Positions 45,857-53,857 of a DNA stretch of 64,000 nucleotides are shown piece after piece (position 1 is the first letter of the stretch; each line of letters opens with the position of its first letter). The position numbers and the translations under genes are program-made. Below the pieces are notes generated by a model. It saw nothing but the letters and a program-made list of their open reading frames with translations. It was not told the origin of the DNA and ran no database searches. The DNA lies in contig NZ_CP104174.1 of the NCBI RefSeq assembly GCF_025200925.1, positions 7,130,001-7,194,000 of the forward strand. Reading direction: 5' to 3'. Source of the stretch: Bradyrhizobium sp. CB1015. GTDB taxonomy: Bacteria > Pseudomonadota > Alphaproteobacteria > Rhizobiales > Xanthobacteraceae.

Positions 45857-47266
45857 ATGCTCGGCTATGCAACACGAATCGGTGTCCCGCTTGTGCAATG
45901 CTGCACTCCATTCCCGCTCCCACATCTCACGGTTCCTCGGTTGCTCATCGCTTCCTGGCTTTTGATTGCATTGGTGGCCGCGACTCCGATCTTGGCCATC
46001 ACAAGCGGCTCTTTCGCACAGCATGTGATTTCACTTGCTGCTGCGATGATGATGGCCATGGCAATAAGAGGTCCGGAGGCGCAAATCGCATCGGCCGCGC
46101 AGTTGCTGAAGCAATTTCTCCTTATAATCTTGCTTCCGGTCGTCTGGATGGCGTTGCAAATCTTTCCGCTATCTGCTTCTTCGCTGGCGAACCCGATCTG
46201 GTCCGCGACTTCGATCGCATTGAATCAGCCATCGCTGCCGGGGCGCATCAGCGTTGATCCCGGCGCAACGTTGCAAAGCCTGTTCCTCTATCTGGTTAAT
46301 GTGTCGCTCCTGGTGTCGACCGTCATCATCACCAGGGATCGTCGTACGGCCGAGACGATTCTGTTCGTCTTGAGCGCAGTGACGACCTTCATATCATTCG
46401 AGTTCCTACTTGGCCGGCTCGATTCATTCGCCGGAATTATTCCCTCGACAGGCGCGAGGAATCTGTTTCCGGCAGCAGCCGCTCTTGCGATATTGACAAA
46501 TGGCGCGCTCGTCGCCCGGGCACTCGAACGCCACCTGCACCAGCAGAACATCCACAATCTGGCCTCACCCCGACTGTGGGTCGGCGTTTTCTGTGGCCTA
46601 TTAGGCATTGCAGTCGCATTGGCCGCACTTGCGGCCCTCAAACAACACAAATTAGTGGTGGTTACTGGCTGCGGATTGATGGTCCTCGTGTTCATAGCCG
46701 CTGTCCGGCGCTTGGGATTTCGGTCTTGGCCTTCGGCGCTATTGCTCTTTGTCCTTGCAGCAATGACCAGCGCGATGGCTGTGCCGCACTCTCTATCCGG
46801 AGGCTTGGGCCTCCTTGGATTCGTCAGCCTCCCCCCGGAAGCAGCTTCGCCAGCAAAGCACCTGCTCTCTGATGCACCGATGTGGGGGAATGGTCTCGGA
46901 ACCTTTAGGCTGACTTCGAGAGCCTATCAGGAGTTCGGCGCTGCGCTGGCGGACCCTCCCTCCACCGCAGTCTTGATGGCTGTCGAGGCGGGAAGATTGG
47001 CGAGCGCCATCCTGGCAGTCTTCGCCGCCCAGTTCTTCCTCGTTAGCTTTCGCGGCGCCGTTCGGCGAGGACGCGATTCCTTTTTTGCGGCCGCCGCGGC
47101 CGCCGCCGTGGTCGTTGTTCTGTGCGAGAGCTTTCTTGATTCAAGCCTCTCAAATCCCACCATTCAAGCGATCGTGGCGGTGATGGTCGGAGTTGGACTC
47201 GCGCAATCGATGGGACGGACCAGCGGCGCCCAACCAGGCGGCGGCACGGCTGTTACATTGAACTAA
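45857..47266 (+). CDS. O-antigen ligase / polymerase-like membrane protein
   Basis: The 469-residue protein has about eleven membrane segments. SAVTTFISFEFLLGRLDSFAG and the C-terminal WGNGLGTFRLTSRAYQEFG resemble the ligase/polymerase superfamily (Wzy_C, PF04932), in which the second stretch ends the periplasmic loop. It is the second such protein in the locus. GGTGA eight bases upstream supports ATG 45857. The next gene follows after 10 bp, so they are likely one operon. Whether it polymerises the same glycan as the 37.5-kb protein or a different one is open. Confidence 0.7.
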   Translation: MLGYATRIGVPLVQCCTPFPLPHLTVPRLLIASWLLIALVAATPILAITSGSFAQHVISLAAAMMMAMAIRGPEAQIASAAQLLKQFLLIILLPVVWMALQIFPLSASSLANPIWSATSIALNQPSLPGRISVDPGATLQSLFLYLVNVSLLVSTVIITRDRRTAETILFVLSAVTTFISFEFLLGRLDSFAGIIPSTGARNLFPAAAALAILTNGALVARALERHLHQQNIHNLASPRLWVGVFCGLLGIAVALAALAALKQHKLVVVTGCGLMVLVFIAAVRRLGFRSWPSALLLFVLAAMTSAMAVPHSLSGGLGLLGFVSLPPEAASPAKHLLSDAPMWGNGLGTFRLTSRAYQEFGAALADPPSTAVLMAVEAGRLASAILAVFAAQFFLVSFRGAVRRGRDSFFAAAAAAAVVVVLCESFLDSSLSNPTIQAIVAVMVGVGLAQSMGRTSGAQPGGGTAVTLN

Positions 47267-47276
47267 TGCATCGAAA

Positions 47277-47948
47277 ATGAGTTCATCGGGCATCTTTCGC
47301 ATTCTCTTGATGGCGTTGGCCGTGACGGTCGGATCCTATGCGATTGTGTCGGCCGTAGCGGAGGTGACGGCGCTGGGGCGGACAACATTTCCCGCAGATG
47401 CGGCCGAGATTGGGGCGCGATGGACTGGAGACGCGCCTTCATTGTTGGGAACGCGCTCGCCGTTTGGATTGGAGCTGGAGCACAACCATGCCTTCTTCGG
47501 CGCGCTGCAGACAATTGAGTCCGGTCAGCAAAGGTCCACGATCCTGCGATCAATAGCGCGTACCGACGCTCTCAGCCGGGTCCCGCGGACGCTGTCGACC
47601 TCTCCTTACAATCCTGAACTATGGCTGGCGCTAGCGCTACTTCAGGTCCAGCGCGACCCGCACGATCCGGTCGTGGCCGAGGCCCTGAAGATGGCATATT
47701 TCGTCGCACCAAACGACGCACGATTGATGCCGACGCGGGTCAGCATTGCTACCCGTTTCGACGCACTCGCCCTTCCCGATGTCAAGGACCTCGTACGCAA
47801 TGACGTTCGGCTCATCCTGATGCGCCGACCTGGGTCGAGATCGACACTCGTGTCCGCTTATCGTAGGGCATCAATTCTGGGCAAGGCTTTCCTGGAAGAT
47901 GCAGTTGAATCGATCGACCCGTCCTTCCTGGCGACACTGCGCAGTTGA
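47277..47948 (+). CDS. Membrane-anchored helical protein, EPS accessory candidate
   Basis: The 223-residue product has one N-terminal membrane anchor (about 7-29) and a mostly helical periplasmic part. The region from about 105 (PYNPELWLALALLQVQRDPHDPV, in two pieces, then ALKMAYFVAPNDARLMP) looks like a single degenerate TPR-type helical hairpin pair. It starts 10 bp after the polymerase-like gene and may partner with it. TPR-like proteins often aid chain-length or export in polysaccharide loci, but I do not recognise this one. Confidence 0.55.
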   Translation: MSSSGIFRILLMALAVTVGSYAIVSAVAEVTALGRTTFPADAAEIGARWTGDAPSLLGTRSPFGLELEHNHAFFGALQTIESGQQRSTILRSIARTDALSRVPRTLSTSPYNPELWLALALLQVQRDPHDPVVAEALKMAYFVAPNDARLMPTRVSIATRFDALALPDVKDLVRNDVRLILMRRPGSRSTLVSAYRRASILGKAFLEDAVESIDPSFLATLRS

Positions 47949-48249
47949 ACATCCGCTTCGCCTCGAACGCCGAGCGATCCTGCGCAGGGCGCTTCCTGCG
48001 ACTTTGCGCTCGCGCGATCCATGGTTCCAGCGCCGACCGTAGTCGTACGGAGTCCACAAACGACGACCATTATCGTAGCGGATTTTGCACGGATTGACGG
48101 AGGCACGCGTGAGATCGAGATCGAGTATCTCGGGAGCTCGTCGGCTGGAAGGCGCCGGCCGACACCCCACGCGGTTTTGCACCCTTCCCTTTTGAGGTTC
48201 CGAGGGTTAATCTAACCCCATACTTGAACTTGCATTTCGGTGGGACTGG
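47949..48249. other. Intergenic region, nothing recognised
   Basis: These 301 bp separate the TPR-like gene from a small membrane-protein gene. No gene, terminator with a T-run or strong repeat is visible. A short plus-strand frame near 48021 has no ribosome-binding site. Confidence 0.35.
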
Positions 48250-48531
48250 ATGACGGTACTTGCCATATTAAGCATCTGGCTGCTGCTCAACGTTTTATTC
48301 GTGCTCATCGTGGTTCCTGCCCGCGGGTCGCGATCGCGGCTCAACAGGTCAGGAAGGATCCTTGCGCCGGCCCCGATCGAAAAGCATCAAGACCAGTTCG
48401 ATCACAACGAACAATTCTCCCTTCGCCACGCTCTCGGATCACTCGCAACGGGAGTCATTTTTGTCCTGATGCCCCGGCTACGGGAGGCCGTCGTGCGGCT
48501 CTGGAACAGGATGCGTAGGCATAAGACCTAA
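48250..48531 (+). CDS. Small single-pass membrane protein
   Basis: The 93-residue product has a strong membrane segment at residues 2-22 (LAILSIWLLLNVLFVLIVV) followed by basic residues, a polar His/Asp/Gln-rich stretch and a second weakly hydrophobic region near 62-75. The tail is very basic (RLWNRMRRHKT). GGTGGGA upstream gives a plausible binding site. I recognise no family. It ends 73 bp from the convergent sugar-phosphate transferase gene. Confidence 0.5.
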   Translation: MTVLAILSIWLLLNVLFVLIVVPARGSRSRLNRSGRILAPAPIEKHQDQFDHNEQFSLRHALGSLATGVIFVLMPRLREAVVRLWNRMRRHKT

Positions 48532-48604
48532 GACTCTCGCCTCAATCCGCATCTAGCTCAGCGCTATGAGTCTGCGCCGCGCCACCACGGCCACGTGCGC
48601 TGAT

Positions 48605-50032
48605 CTAGTACGCCTCCTGGGAAATGACGGTAGCTGCCGTGCGCGCCATGATTTTCAGGTCGAGCCAAATGCTCCAATTCCTTACATACCAAACGTCATA
48701 TTCTACCCGCTTTTCCATCAGGTCGATGGTCGGCGTTTCGCCCCGGAAACCGTTAACCTGAGCCCAGCCTGTGAGGCCCGGCTTCATGTGGTGGCGGTAT
48801 ACGTAATTGCTGATGATCTCGTCGTAATAGTTGTCGTGGGCAAGCGCATGTGGGCGCGGTCCGACCAACGACATGTCGCCGCGCAGCACGTTCCAGAGCT
48901 GGGGCAACTCGTCAATGCTGGTCATCCGGAGGAAGCGCCCAATCCTCGTGACGCGTGCGTCCCTCTTGGTTGCCTGAGCAATCGAATGACCATTTTCGCA
49001 CACGTACATGCTGCGAAATTTCCAGATGTCAAACGGCTTGCCGTTGAAGCCGCGGCGCGACTGCCGAAAGATCACGCGCCCAGGCGAATCCAGCTTGATC
49101 AGAATGGAGACGGTGATCAGCACCGGCGCCAGGGCCACTAGCGAAAACAACGCCAGACCGATGTCGAGGCAGCGCTTCTGGAGACGTTCAAACACGCTGA
49201 GCGGTGGTCGCTGAATCTCGATTGCCACCGTGCCGCTGACCGGCAAAAACGGGCGCGATACCAGATCAGCGATCGAATTATCCGGCAGGAGACGGATCGG
49301 CTGTGGTACAGCGCGCAAGTGCAGTTCGAGTTGCTGCAACAATGGCAGCTCGTTCCAATCAACCGCCAACAGGTACTCCTCGACATCTGCTGCACGGGAT
49401 TGGAGAATGACGTCGCGGATTTGCCTCTCCCAGCCGGTCCCATGGCTGTTGGCGGGAAGCACGAAATGGCAAACCACGTCGAATCCGTTCTTGCGCAGGT
49501 CCTTGAAACGGCTCGAGGTGAAATCAAGCGGCTTCAGGCTGAGCAGGGCAACCTTGCGATCGACCAATCGACCCTTGGCAAAGCTCGTGCCGAGCACCCA
49601 CTGCCACGCGAAGCGCAGGCTGAGCAACCCAATGCCGCCGACTCCGGTGAAGATGAGGAACGTGCCGCGGGACAGATTGTCCGACGATTTCAATAGAAAC
49701 GCAGCAACCGCAAGGAGTGTCAGTGATACCAGCCAGATGATCACCGCTTTGCGCAATTGCCAGACCAGACTAAGCAAGCGGTGCGTTGCATACACACCCT
49801 GAAAATAGGCAATTGCAACGAACAGTGCGCTGACGATCAGTCCGGCACCAATGGGCGCTCCGTCTCCAGATGACGGCGTGGCGACCTTATAGAGTTCCGA
49901 CGCCAGCGCGTAGCAGAGCAAGATCAGCAAAACGTCGGCTGCGATGACGAGGAGCTGAAAAGGCTTCTGAAGAGCCGTGCCCCGTGCGGAGGACACATAC
50001 GTGCTATCAGAGCTATAAGTGGCAACAACCAT
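48605..50032 (-). CDS. Undecaprenyl-phosphate glycosyl-1-phosphate transferase (WcaJ/ExoY-type)
   Basis: The 475-residue polyprenyl-phosphate sugar-1-phosphate transferase would start each repeat unit by loading a hexose-1-phosphate (glucose or galactose likely) on undecaprenyl phosphate. The N-terminal half has four or five membrane segments and a CoA_binding_3-type domain. The C-terminal catalytic domain has [45 protein letters not shown] and [20 protein letters not shown] 50032 is chosen for AGAGG six bases upstream; the frame is open to 50398. It is the only initiating transferase seen, so all local repeats may depend on it. It is divergent from a phosphatase gene. Confidence 0.92.
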   Translation of the reverse strand: MVVATYSSDSTYVSSARGTALQKPFQLLVIAADVLLILLCYALASELYKVATPSSGDGAPIGAGLIVSALFVAIAYFQGVYATHRLLSLVWQLRKAVIIWLVSLTLLAVAAFLLKSSDNLSRGTFLIFTGVGGIGLLSLRFAWQWVLGTSFAKGRLVDRKVALLSLKPLDFTSSRFKDLRKNGFDVVCHFVLPANSHGTGWERQIRDVILQSRAADVEEYLLAVDWNELPLLQQLELHLRAVPQPIRLLPDNSIADLVSRPFLPVSGTVAIEIQRPPLSVFERLQKRCLDIGLALFSLVALAPVLITVSILIKLDSPGRVIFRQSRRGFNGKPFDIWKFRSMYVCENGHSIAQATKRDARVTRIGRFLRMTSIDELPQLWNVLRGDMSLVGPRPHALAHDNYYDEIISNYVYRHHMKPGLTGWAQVNGFRGETPTIDLMEKRVEYDVWYVRNWSIWLDLKIMARTAATVISQEAY

Positions 50033-50618
50033 TCGATCCTCTACGTGTGGAGAGTGCCTGGCGGTCATTGTGGATTTACCGCTTCCCGAACGAAGGGTGT
50101 TAAGTGATCGCAGCGACATTGTGGCACTGCATGCAAAACTTTTGCGATGCACGAATGACGTGTCGCGTCGAAATGCGGATCGACAAATCGACGCGCTGAA
50201 AATCTCGTCACAGTGCTCACATATCAGCGACGGGCTGCCGTATTTGGAATCAAGTTCCATATTGTAATGATGCTTTGCAGCCACGCGAGCGCGTCTTCGC
50301 TCATCTTTGAGGCCAATCCTGCCGCGAAGAGCGCGAGACACTTGCGGGAACATGGATGTTCTACCTGCGGATGCTTCACGAAATTTGCACTGAGGCATGC
50401 ATCTTTGCCGCGCTATGCAGCTCAGCGCTGCAATTTCGGCGGACCGGTCTTCTTGGAACCCGTCGCGACAGGAAAGGCACCAAGTTCCGCCCTTCTTTTG
50501 GCGTGATCAAGCCGGAGAACGAGGACGCTACTCATCCACTGCACATTGTTCGCATCAGATGGGGAGTGCTCAGGTGCCGGACTTGGGGAAATCTCGACCA
50601 CCTGATCGATTGTGCGCC
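50033..50618. other. Divergent intergenic region between the initiating transferase and phosphatase
   Basis: Open frames from both flanking genes extend into it but without ribosome-binding sites. It contains the inverted repeat GCAAAA-C-TTTTGC at 50133-50145. It should include promoters of both genes. Confidence 0.35.
50133..50145. promoter_or_regulatory. Inverted repeat upstream of the initiating transferase gene
   Basis: GCAAAA-C-TTTTGC is a perfect 6+6 repeat with one central base, about 100 bp from the transferase start. Partial symmetry continues outward (CAT before, GATG after). It is AT-rich in a GC-rich region and could be a regulator site controlling chain initiation. Confidence 0.3.
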
Positions 50619-51356
50619 ATGATATCTTTCGCCCGACGACGTCGGTCCATCCACAAGCCGCACCTGCCGGAGGGAGTTCGCATCTATGCGATCTCGGATA
50701 TTCACGGCTGTGCGCATCTGCTCCAGCCGATGTTGCGGGTGATCGACGCCGACGTTGCTCGCAGTCGCCCGTGCTATGCGATCGAGGTTTTCATGGGCGA
50801 TTACATCGATCGCGGCCCGGATACGCGCGCCACCCTCGACATCCTGGTCGAGCGGAGCAACCGGGGCAATGCGGTCTTCCTCAAGGGTAATCACGAGGCA
50901 TTTCTGGTAAGCGTGTTCGAAGACCCTTCACTGTTCGAGGACTGGATTGCCGTCGGAGGGACCCAGACATTGATCTCTTACGGGCTCGCCCCGCCGGATC
51001 TGAAGCGCGACGAGCCGACATCGATCTTGCGTGATTTGATTCGCGCAATGCCGACTGAGCATCTGGAATTCCTGGACAATCTGCGGCTGAGCTTCACGTG
51101 CGGGGATTTTTTCTTCGTGCATGCGGGCGTTCGACCGGGCGTGCCGCTATCCGAACAGCAGGAGAACGATCTTTTGTGGATTCGCAAGGAGTTCTTGGAG
51201 AGCAAAAAGCATTTCGGCAAGTATGTCGTGCACGGTCACACGCCGGTGCGGAGCGCCGATGTACGAAATAATCGCGCCAACATCGACACCGGCGCCTATG
51301 CTACCGGCAATCTCACGCTGATGAGTATCCAGGGAAGCAGCATGCTCGCGGTGTGA
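50619..51356 (+). CDS. Serine/threonine-type metallophosphoesterase
   Basis: The 245-residue calcineurin-like phosphatase has the full metal-site set: SDIHG near 25, GDYIDRGPDT near 58, GNHE near 88, HAGV and GHTPV near the C-terminus. It matches the PrpA/PphA/lambda-phosphatase group of bacterial Ser/Thr phosphatases, usually Mn-dependent. ATG 50619 is used since upstream codons to 50397 show no family pattern. It is divergent from the initiating transferase. A role in dephosphorylating an EPS regulator or ExoP is possible but not shown; tyrosine activity is known for some relatives. Confidence 0.82.
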   Translation: MISFARRRRSIHKPHLPEGVRIYAISDIHGCAHLLQPMLRVIDADVARSRPCYAIEVFMGDYIDRGPDTRATLDILVERSNRGNAVFLKGNHEAFLVSVFEDPSLFEDWIAVGGTQTLISYGLAPPDLKRDEPTSILRDLIRAMPTEHLEFLDNLRLSFTCGDFFFVHAGVRPGVPLSEQQENDLLWIRKEFLESKKHFGKYVVHGHTPVRSADVRNNRANIDTGAYATGNLTLMSIQGSSMLAV

Positions 51357-51437
51357 CATCGCGGCAACCGCCTGCCACCAACGCGCGAGACGGCTTCCAA
51401 GTGAAACGGCCGGCGGTCGCACGTTTCCAATCAACTT

Positions 51438-51716
51438 CTAGTTAAGCCCTATCGTTCTCTCCCGCCGCGCACGCGTCTGGGCCATCCAGTCACTCCAGGC
51501 TCGCTCGTGCTTGACGTAGAGCTCCACCCAACGTTCGCCATGCCTGGCCTCGCGGACCCGCGCCGCCTCGCCGAGCATCTCGGCGCCGGGACGGGTATCC
51601 GGCTTGTCCAGTGCCTCGAACTCGATCGTTTCCGATATCGTCAGACCGACCAGCACGCGCTGTCCGGCGCAGTCCACGATATAGCGTCGCGGGGCATCCT
51701 TCTTGGGCTCACTCAT
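51438..51716 (-). CDS. Small conserved-looking hypothetical protein
   Basis: The 92-residue product is soluble, with a beta-rich start (RYIVDCAGQRVLVGLTIS, ETIEFEALD) and a long amphipathic C-terminal helix rich in Arg, Glu and Trp. ATG 51716 has GGGA upstream and is favoured over 51731 and the longer 51884 frame. It lies 59 bp after a possible 58-residue membrane protein on the same strand. No function is recognised. Confidence 0.55.
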   Translation of the reverse strand: MSEPKKDAPRRYIVDCAGQRVLVGLTISETIEFEALDKPDTRPGAEMLGEAARVREARHGERWVELYVKHERAWSDWMAQTRARRERTIGLN

Positions 51717-51775
51717 GTCATCATGTCCCATCGGTTCGGTGTGAAGCTGGATGCCGCCATCGAACGGGACGATGC

Positions 51776-51952
51776 CTAAAAGGCTCGACGGGCGTGGCCG
51801 AACGTCGAGGTCGGAGCGGCGGCCCGCGACGCCCGGCGCGAGGCGCCGCTGGATGAGTTCACAGCTCTTCGTTCGACGCGCCACGCGCGCAGCGCGTATC
51901 CGAGAATGAGGCCAGCGCCGAAAATGAAAGCGGAGACAAACGTAGAAGTCAT
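51776..51952 (-). CDS. Possible 58-residue membrane protein
   Basis: A frame from ATG 51952 to TAG encodes residues 2-20 as one hydrophobic segment (FVSAFIFGAGLILGYAL), then a basic Arg/Ser/Ala-rich tail. AGGA lies eight bases upstream, at good distance. The next gene on the strand starts 59 bp later, so the two may be an operon. Type II-like topology with a positive tail is common among small membrane proteins. Evidence is limited to binding site and composition. Confidence 0.45.
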   Translation of the reverse strand: MTSTFVSAFIFGAGLILGYALRAWRVERRAVNSSSGASRRASRAAAPTSTFGHARRAF

Positions 51953-52341
51953 GGGAGCGTCCTGGATCGTGCGTCTCCTATCAAGAGTGAGCAGTGTGTC
52001 GACATCATGGTTCGAGAGGACTCGGGGGCGCCGAAAAAATGTTCAAGGTTCGGTCTCCTTTGCATGCATGCCGCGTGCGTGCCAAAGCTGCCGACCTCTG
52101 CCTGATCTCGTCTCGGCCGGCGGTGATCATCGAACACTCTCTAGATATGGCGACCACATATCCAAGAGACGTTCTCGCAGCCCGATGCATCAAGGCCCGT
52201 CGCGGTCGGGCCGACGCGCCTCGGCGAGACCATGCGCCCCCGCAACCGGAAATTGGGCGTCAACCGGCCAGCCCGTACCCTTGCAACCATCCGGAACCCG
52301 TCGCATTATCGCGCATCGCATTTGATGAGGGATTCAATCCA
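51953..52341. other. Divergent intergenic region
   Basis: This gap separates the 58-residue membrane protein and the small exported protein and should hold promoters for both. Frames in it lack binding sites and recognisable products. Nothing else stands out. Confidence 0.3.
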
Positions 52342-52605
52342 ATGAACTTCCGGCCCCTTATTCCATCCATTGCCCTGTCTGCTCTCGGCCTCACCCTGGC
52401 GACATCCATGGCGCCGGCCGCCGAGCTCGCACTTGCTCCGTCACACCGGGCGGCCGCCGTCCAGGGCGGGCTTGTGCTGTGGGATGATGTTTACCCGCCG
52501 GCGGTCTATGGCCCGCAGCTTCGTCCTGCCGAGGAGGTCGCGGCCATGAAGGCACAGGCACGGCCGGTATCCCAGCGCTGGTGGGGATATTGGTACGTGC
52601 GGTAG
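52342..52605 (+). CDS. Small exported protein, unknown function
   Basis: The 87-residue product has a signal peptide (about 1-27, ending PAA/E). The mature part is short, with VLWDDVYPPAVYGPQLRP and a C-terminal SQRWWGYWYVR rich in aromatic residues. GAGGGA nine bases upstream supports the start. It is monocistronic and followed by a hairpin terminator. I do not recognise the family. Confidence 0.6.
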   Translation: MNFRPLIPSIALSALGLTLATSMAPAAELALAPSHRAAAVQGGLVLWDDVYPPAVYGPQLRPAEEVAAMKAQARPVSQRWWGYWYVR

Positions 52606-52645
52606 ACGCGCCGGCGCGGTCGGAGCCGCGCTTCGTTCAATCGTG

Positions 52646-52686
52646 AACCGCCGCAATGTGGGCAAAAGCTGGCGGCGGTTTCGTTT
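52646..52686 (+). terminator. Rho-independent terminator-like hairpin
   Basis: AACCGCCGC at 52646-52654 pairs perfectly with GCGGCGGTT at 52672-52680, with a 17-nt loop, and TCGTTT follows. It lies 41 bp after the small exported protein's stop codon, as expected for its terminator. Confidence 0.5.
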
Positions 52687-52802
52687 GTCCATCCCGCTAA
52701 CGGCGCGGCGCCGATGGGGTGACCTGAATGCGCTGCGGCCCACAGTGCAGGGCCCGATGCATTAGATTGTCAGCTACGGCTCTCCGATCTCGACGGCCTT
52801 CG

Positions 52803-52819
52803 ACCGATCCGGGATCGGT
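52803..52819. terminator. Palindrome next to the tadD stop codon
   Basis: ACCGATCC-G-GGATCGGT is perfectly self-complementary about a central G. TTCTTCTT-like sequence follows on the plus strand. Read on the minus strand it lies just after tadD but has no U-tract. It could end transcripts arriving from either side or bind a protein. Confidence 0.35.
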
Positions 52820-52824
52820 TCTTC

Positions 52825-53361
52825 TTACGGCTGATTATTTGGCGGCCTTTCAATGAAGCGCCGGCTGCCGTTGAGAAGCTCAAGGTTATTCGCGATAACC
52901 GGGTTGCCTGGATCGAGCGAATAGGCCTTCTCAAACTTTCGCCGCGCCGCGCTCAGATTGCCGCGGAGCATGTACGAATATCCCTGGTCATTCAGGACTT
53001 GCACAGTTTCGCCGCCGAGCCGGATCGCTCGGGCATAGGCTTGGTCAGCCAGATCAAACCGACGTATCCGATCATAGCTCGCCGCGAGTCCAATCCAGGC
53101 CGTCACGTCCTTCGGCGATTTCTCGACAGCATCCCTGAAATAGCGATTAGCAATTCCGTAACTGCCGCGGTTGAAATGCTCCAGCCCCAGCCGTACCGGC
53201 TCGTCCGACGGATAATATTTGACATCTGTCGGCTCCTGCACGGGGTCCCCGCCAGGCGGCTCGACGGGAGCCACGACAGCAGCCTCCCTGAGCGTCTGAT
53301 CGCACCCCGCAAGGCCTATCCCCAACCAGCAACAGGTCAGCATTAGAATGAGACGCCGCAT
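52825..53361 (-). CDS. tadD: TadD-like TPR lipoprotein of the Flp pilus locus
   Basis: The 178-residue lipoprotein has a signal ending LAGC (lipid on Cys 20). Residues 55-160 form about three TPR units: LGLEHFNRGSYGIANRYFRD, AVEKSPKDVTAWIGLAASYD and NDQGYSYMLRGNLSAARRKF. TadD-type proteins are pilotins or assembly factors for the secretin of Flp pili. It is last on the strand after cpaC and a small lipoprotein, consistent with that role. An 83-bp gap precedes it, so it may have partly separate expression. Confidence 0.8.
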   Translation of the reverse strand: MRRLILMLTCCWLGIGLAGCDQTLREAAVVAPVEPPGGDPVQEPTDVKYYPSDEPVRLGLEHFNRGSYGIANRYFRDAVEKSPKDVTAWIGLAASYDRIRRFDLADQAYARAIRLGGETVQVLNDQGYSYMLRGNLSAARRKFEKAYSLDPGNPVIANNLELLNGSRRFIERPPNNQP

Positions 53362-53444
53362 AAACCTTAGTCCCCCGCGCGGCCCAGCAGACTCACTGCA
53401 CCGTTCGTAAAAAAATCACCACCAATTCTACTTACCAAAACCAG

Positions 53445-53843
53445 TTACCTATTCGCCGCGCCACCAACCGGCACTGATACTCCAGCAGTCGATCCAGCCC
53501 CCAATCCTTCTATGTTGACGTTCTGGGTTGGGGCAGTCCGCACGCCCATTTGTTTCGTCGCATCGCCAATGTCGGGAAGCTGATCCACCGGCTGCTTCGT
53601 GTTGCCATAGCGCGTTACGGCGGCACCCACGCGCCGGGCGTCGTAAGCGATCCTGCGATCACCGACGTTGCGCGGCCACGGATGGATGGTGTGGGTGACG
53701 GCGTTGACCTCCTTGGCGTTGCCGGCACTCATCGTGATGGTGTCGGAACGCTGGAAGTAGCGGTCCACCTCGTCATGACCGGCGACCCCGTAACAGCCCC
53801 CGAGCAGGAGCGGCGCGAACAGAGCCAGATACCTGATGGTCAT
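53445..53843 (-). CDS. Small lipoprotein in the pilus locus
   Basis: The 132-residue product has a lipoprotein signal (LLLGGC; lipid on Cys 17). The mature part is polar with repeated Asn/Thr/Arg stretches, including HTIHPWPRNVGDRRIAYDARR, and no clear domain. It is shorter than typical CpaD (about 200 residues) and lacks its usual pattern, so I do not call it CpaD. It starts 14 bp after the cpaC stop, in the place where CpaD would be expected, so it may serve as the secretin partner. Confidence 0.6.
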   Translation of the reverse strand: MTIRYLALFAPLLLGGCYGVAGHDEVDRYFQRSDTITMSAGNAKEVNAVTHTIHPWPRNVGDRRIAYDARRVGAAVTRYGNTKQPVDQLPDIGDATKQMGVRTAPTQNVNIEGLGAGSTAGVSVPVGGAANR

Positions 53844-53857
53844 CTCCCGCTTCCTTC

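Noticed and set aside
50122..50137. TGGCAC followed by GCAA, like a sigma-54 promoter
   Set aside because: The GG and GC elements are two bases too close for the -24/-12 spacing.
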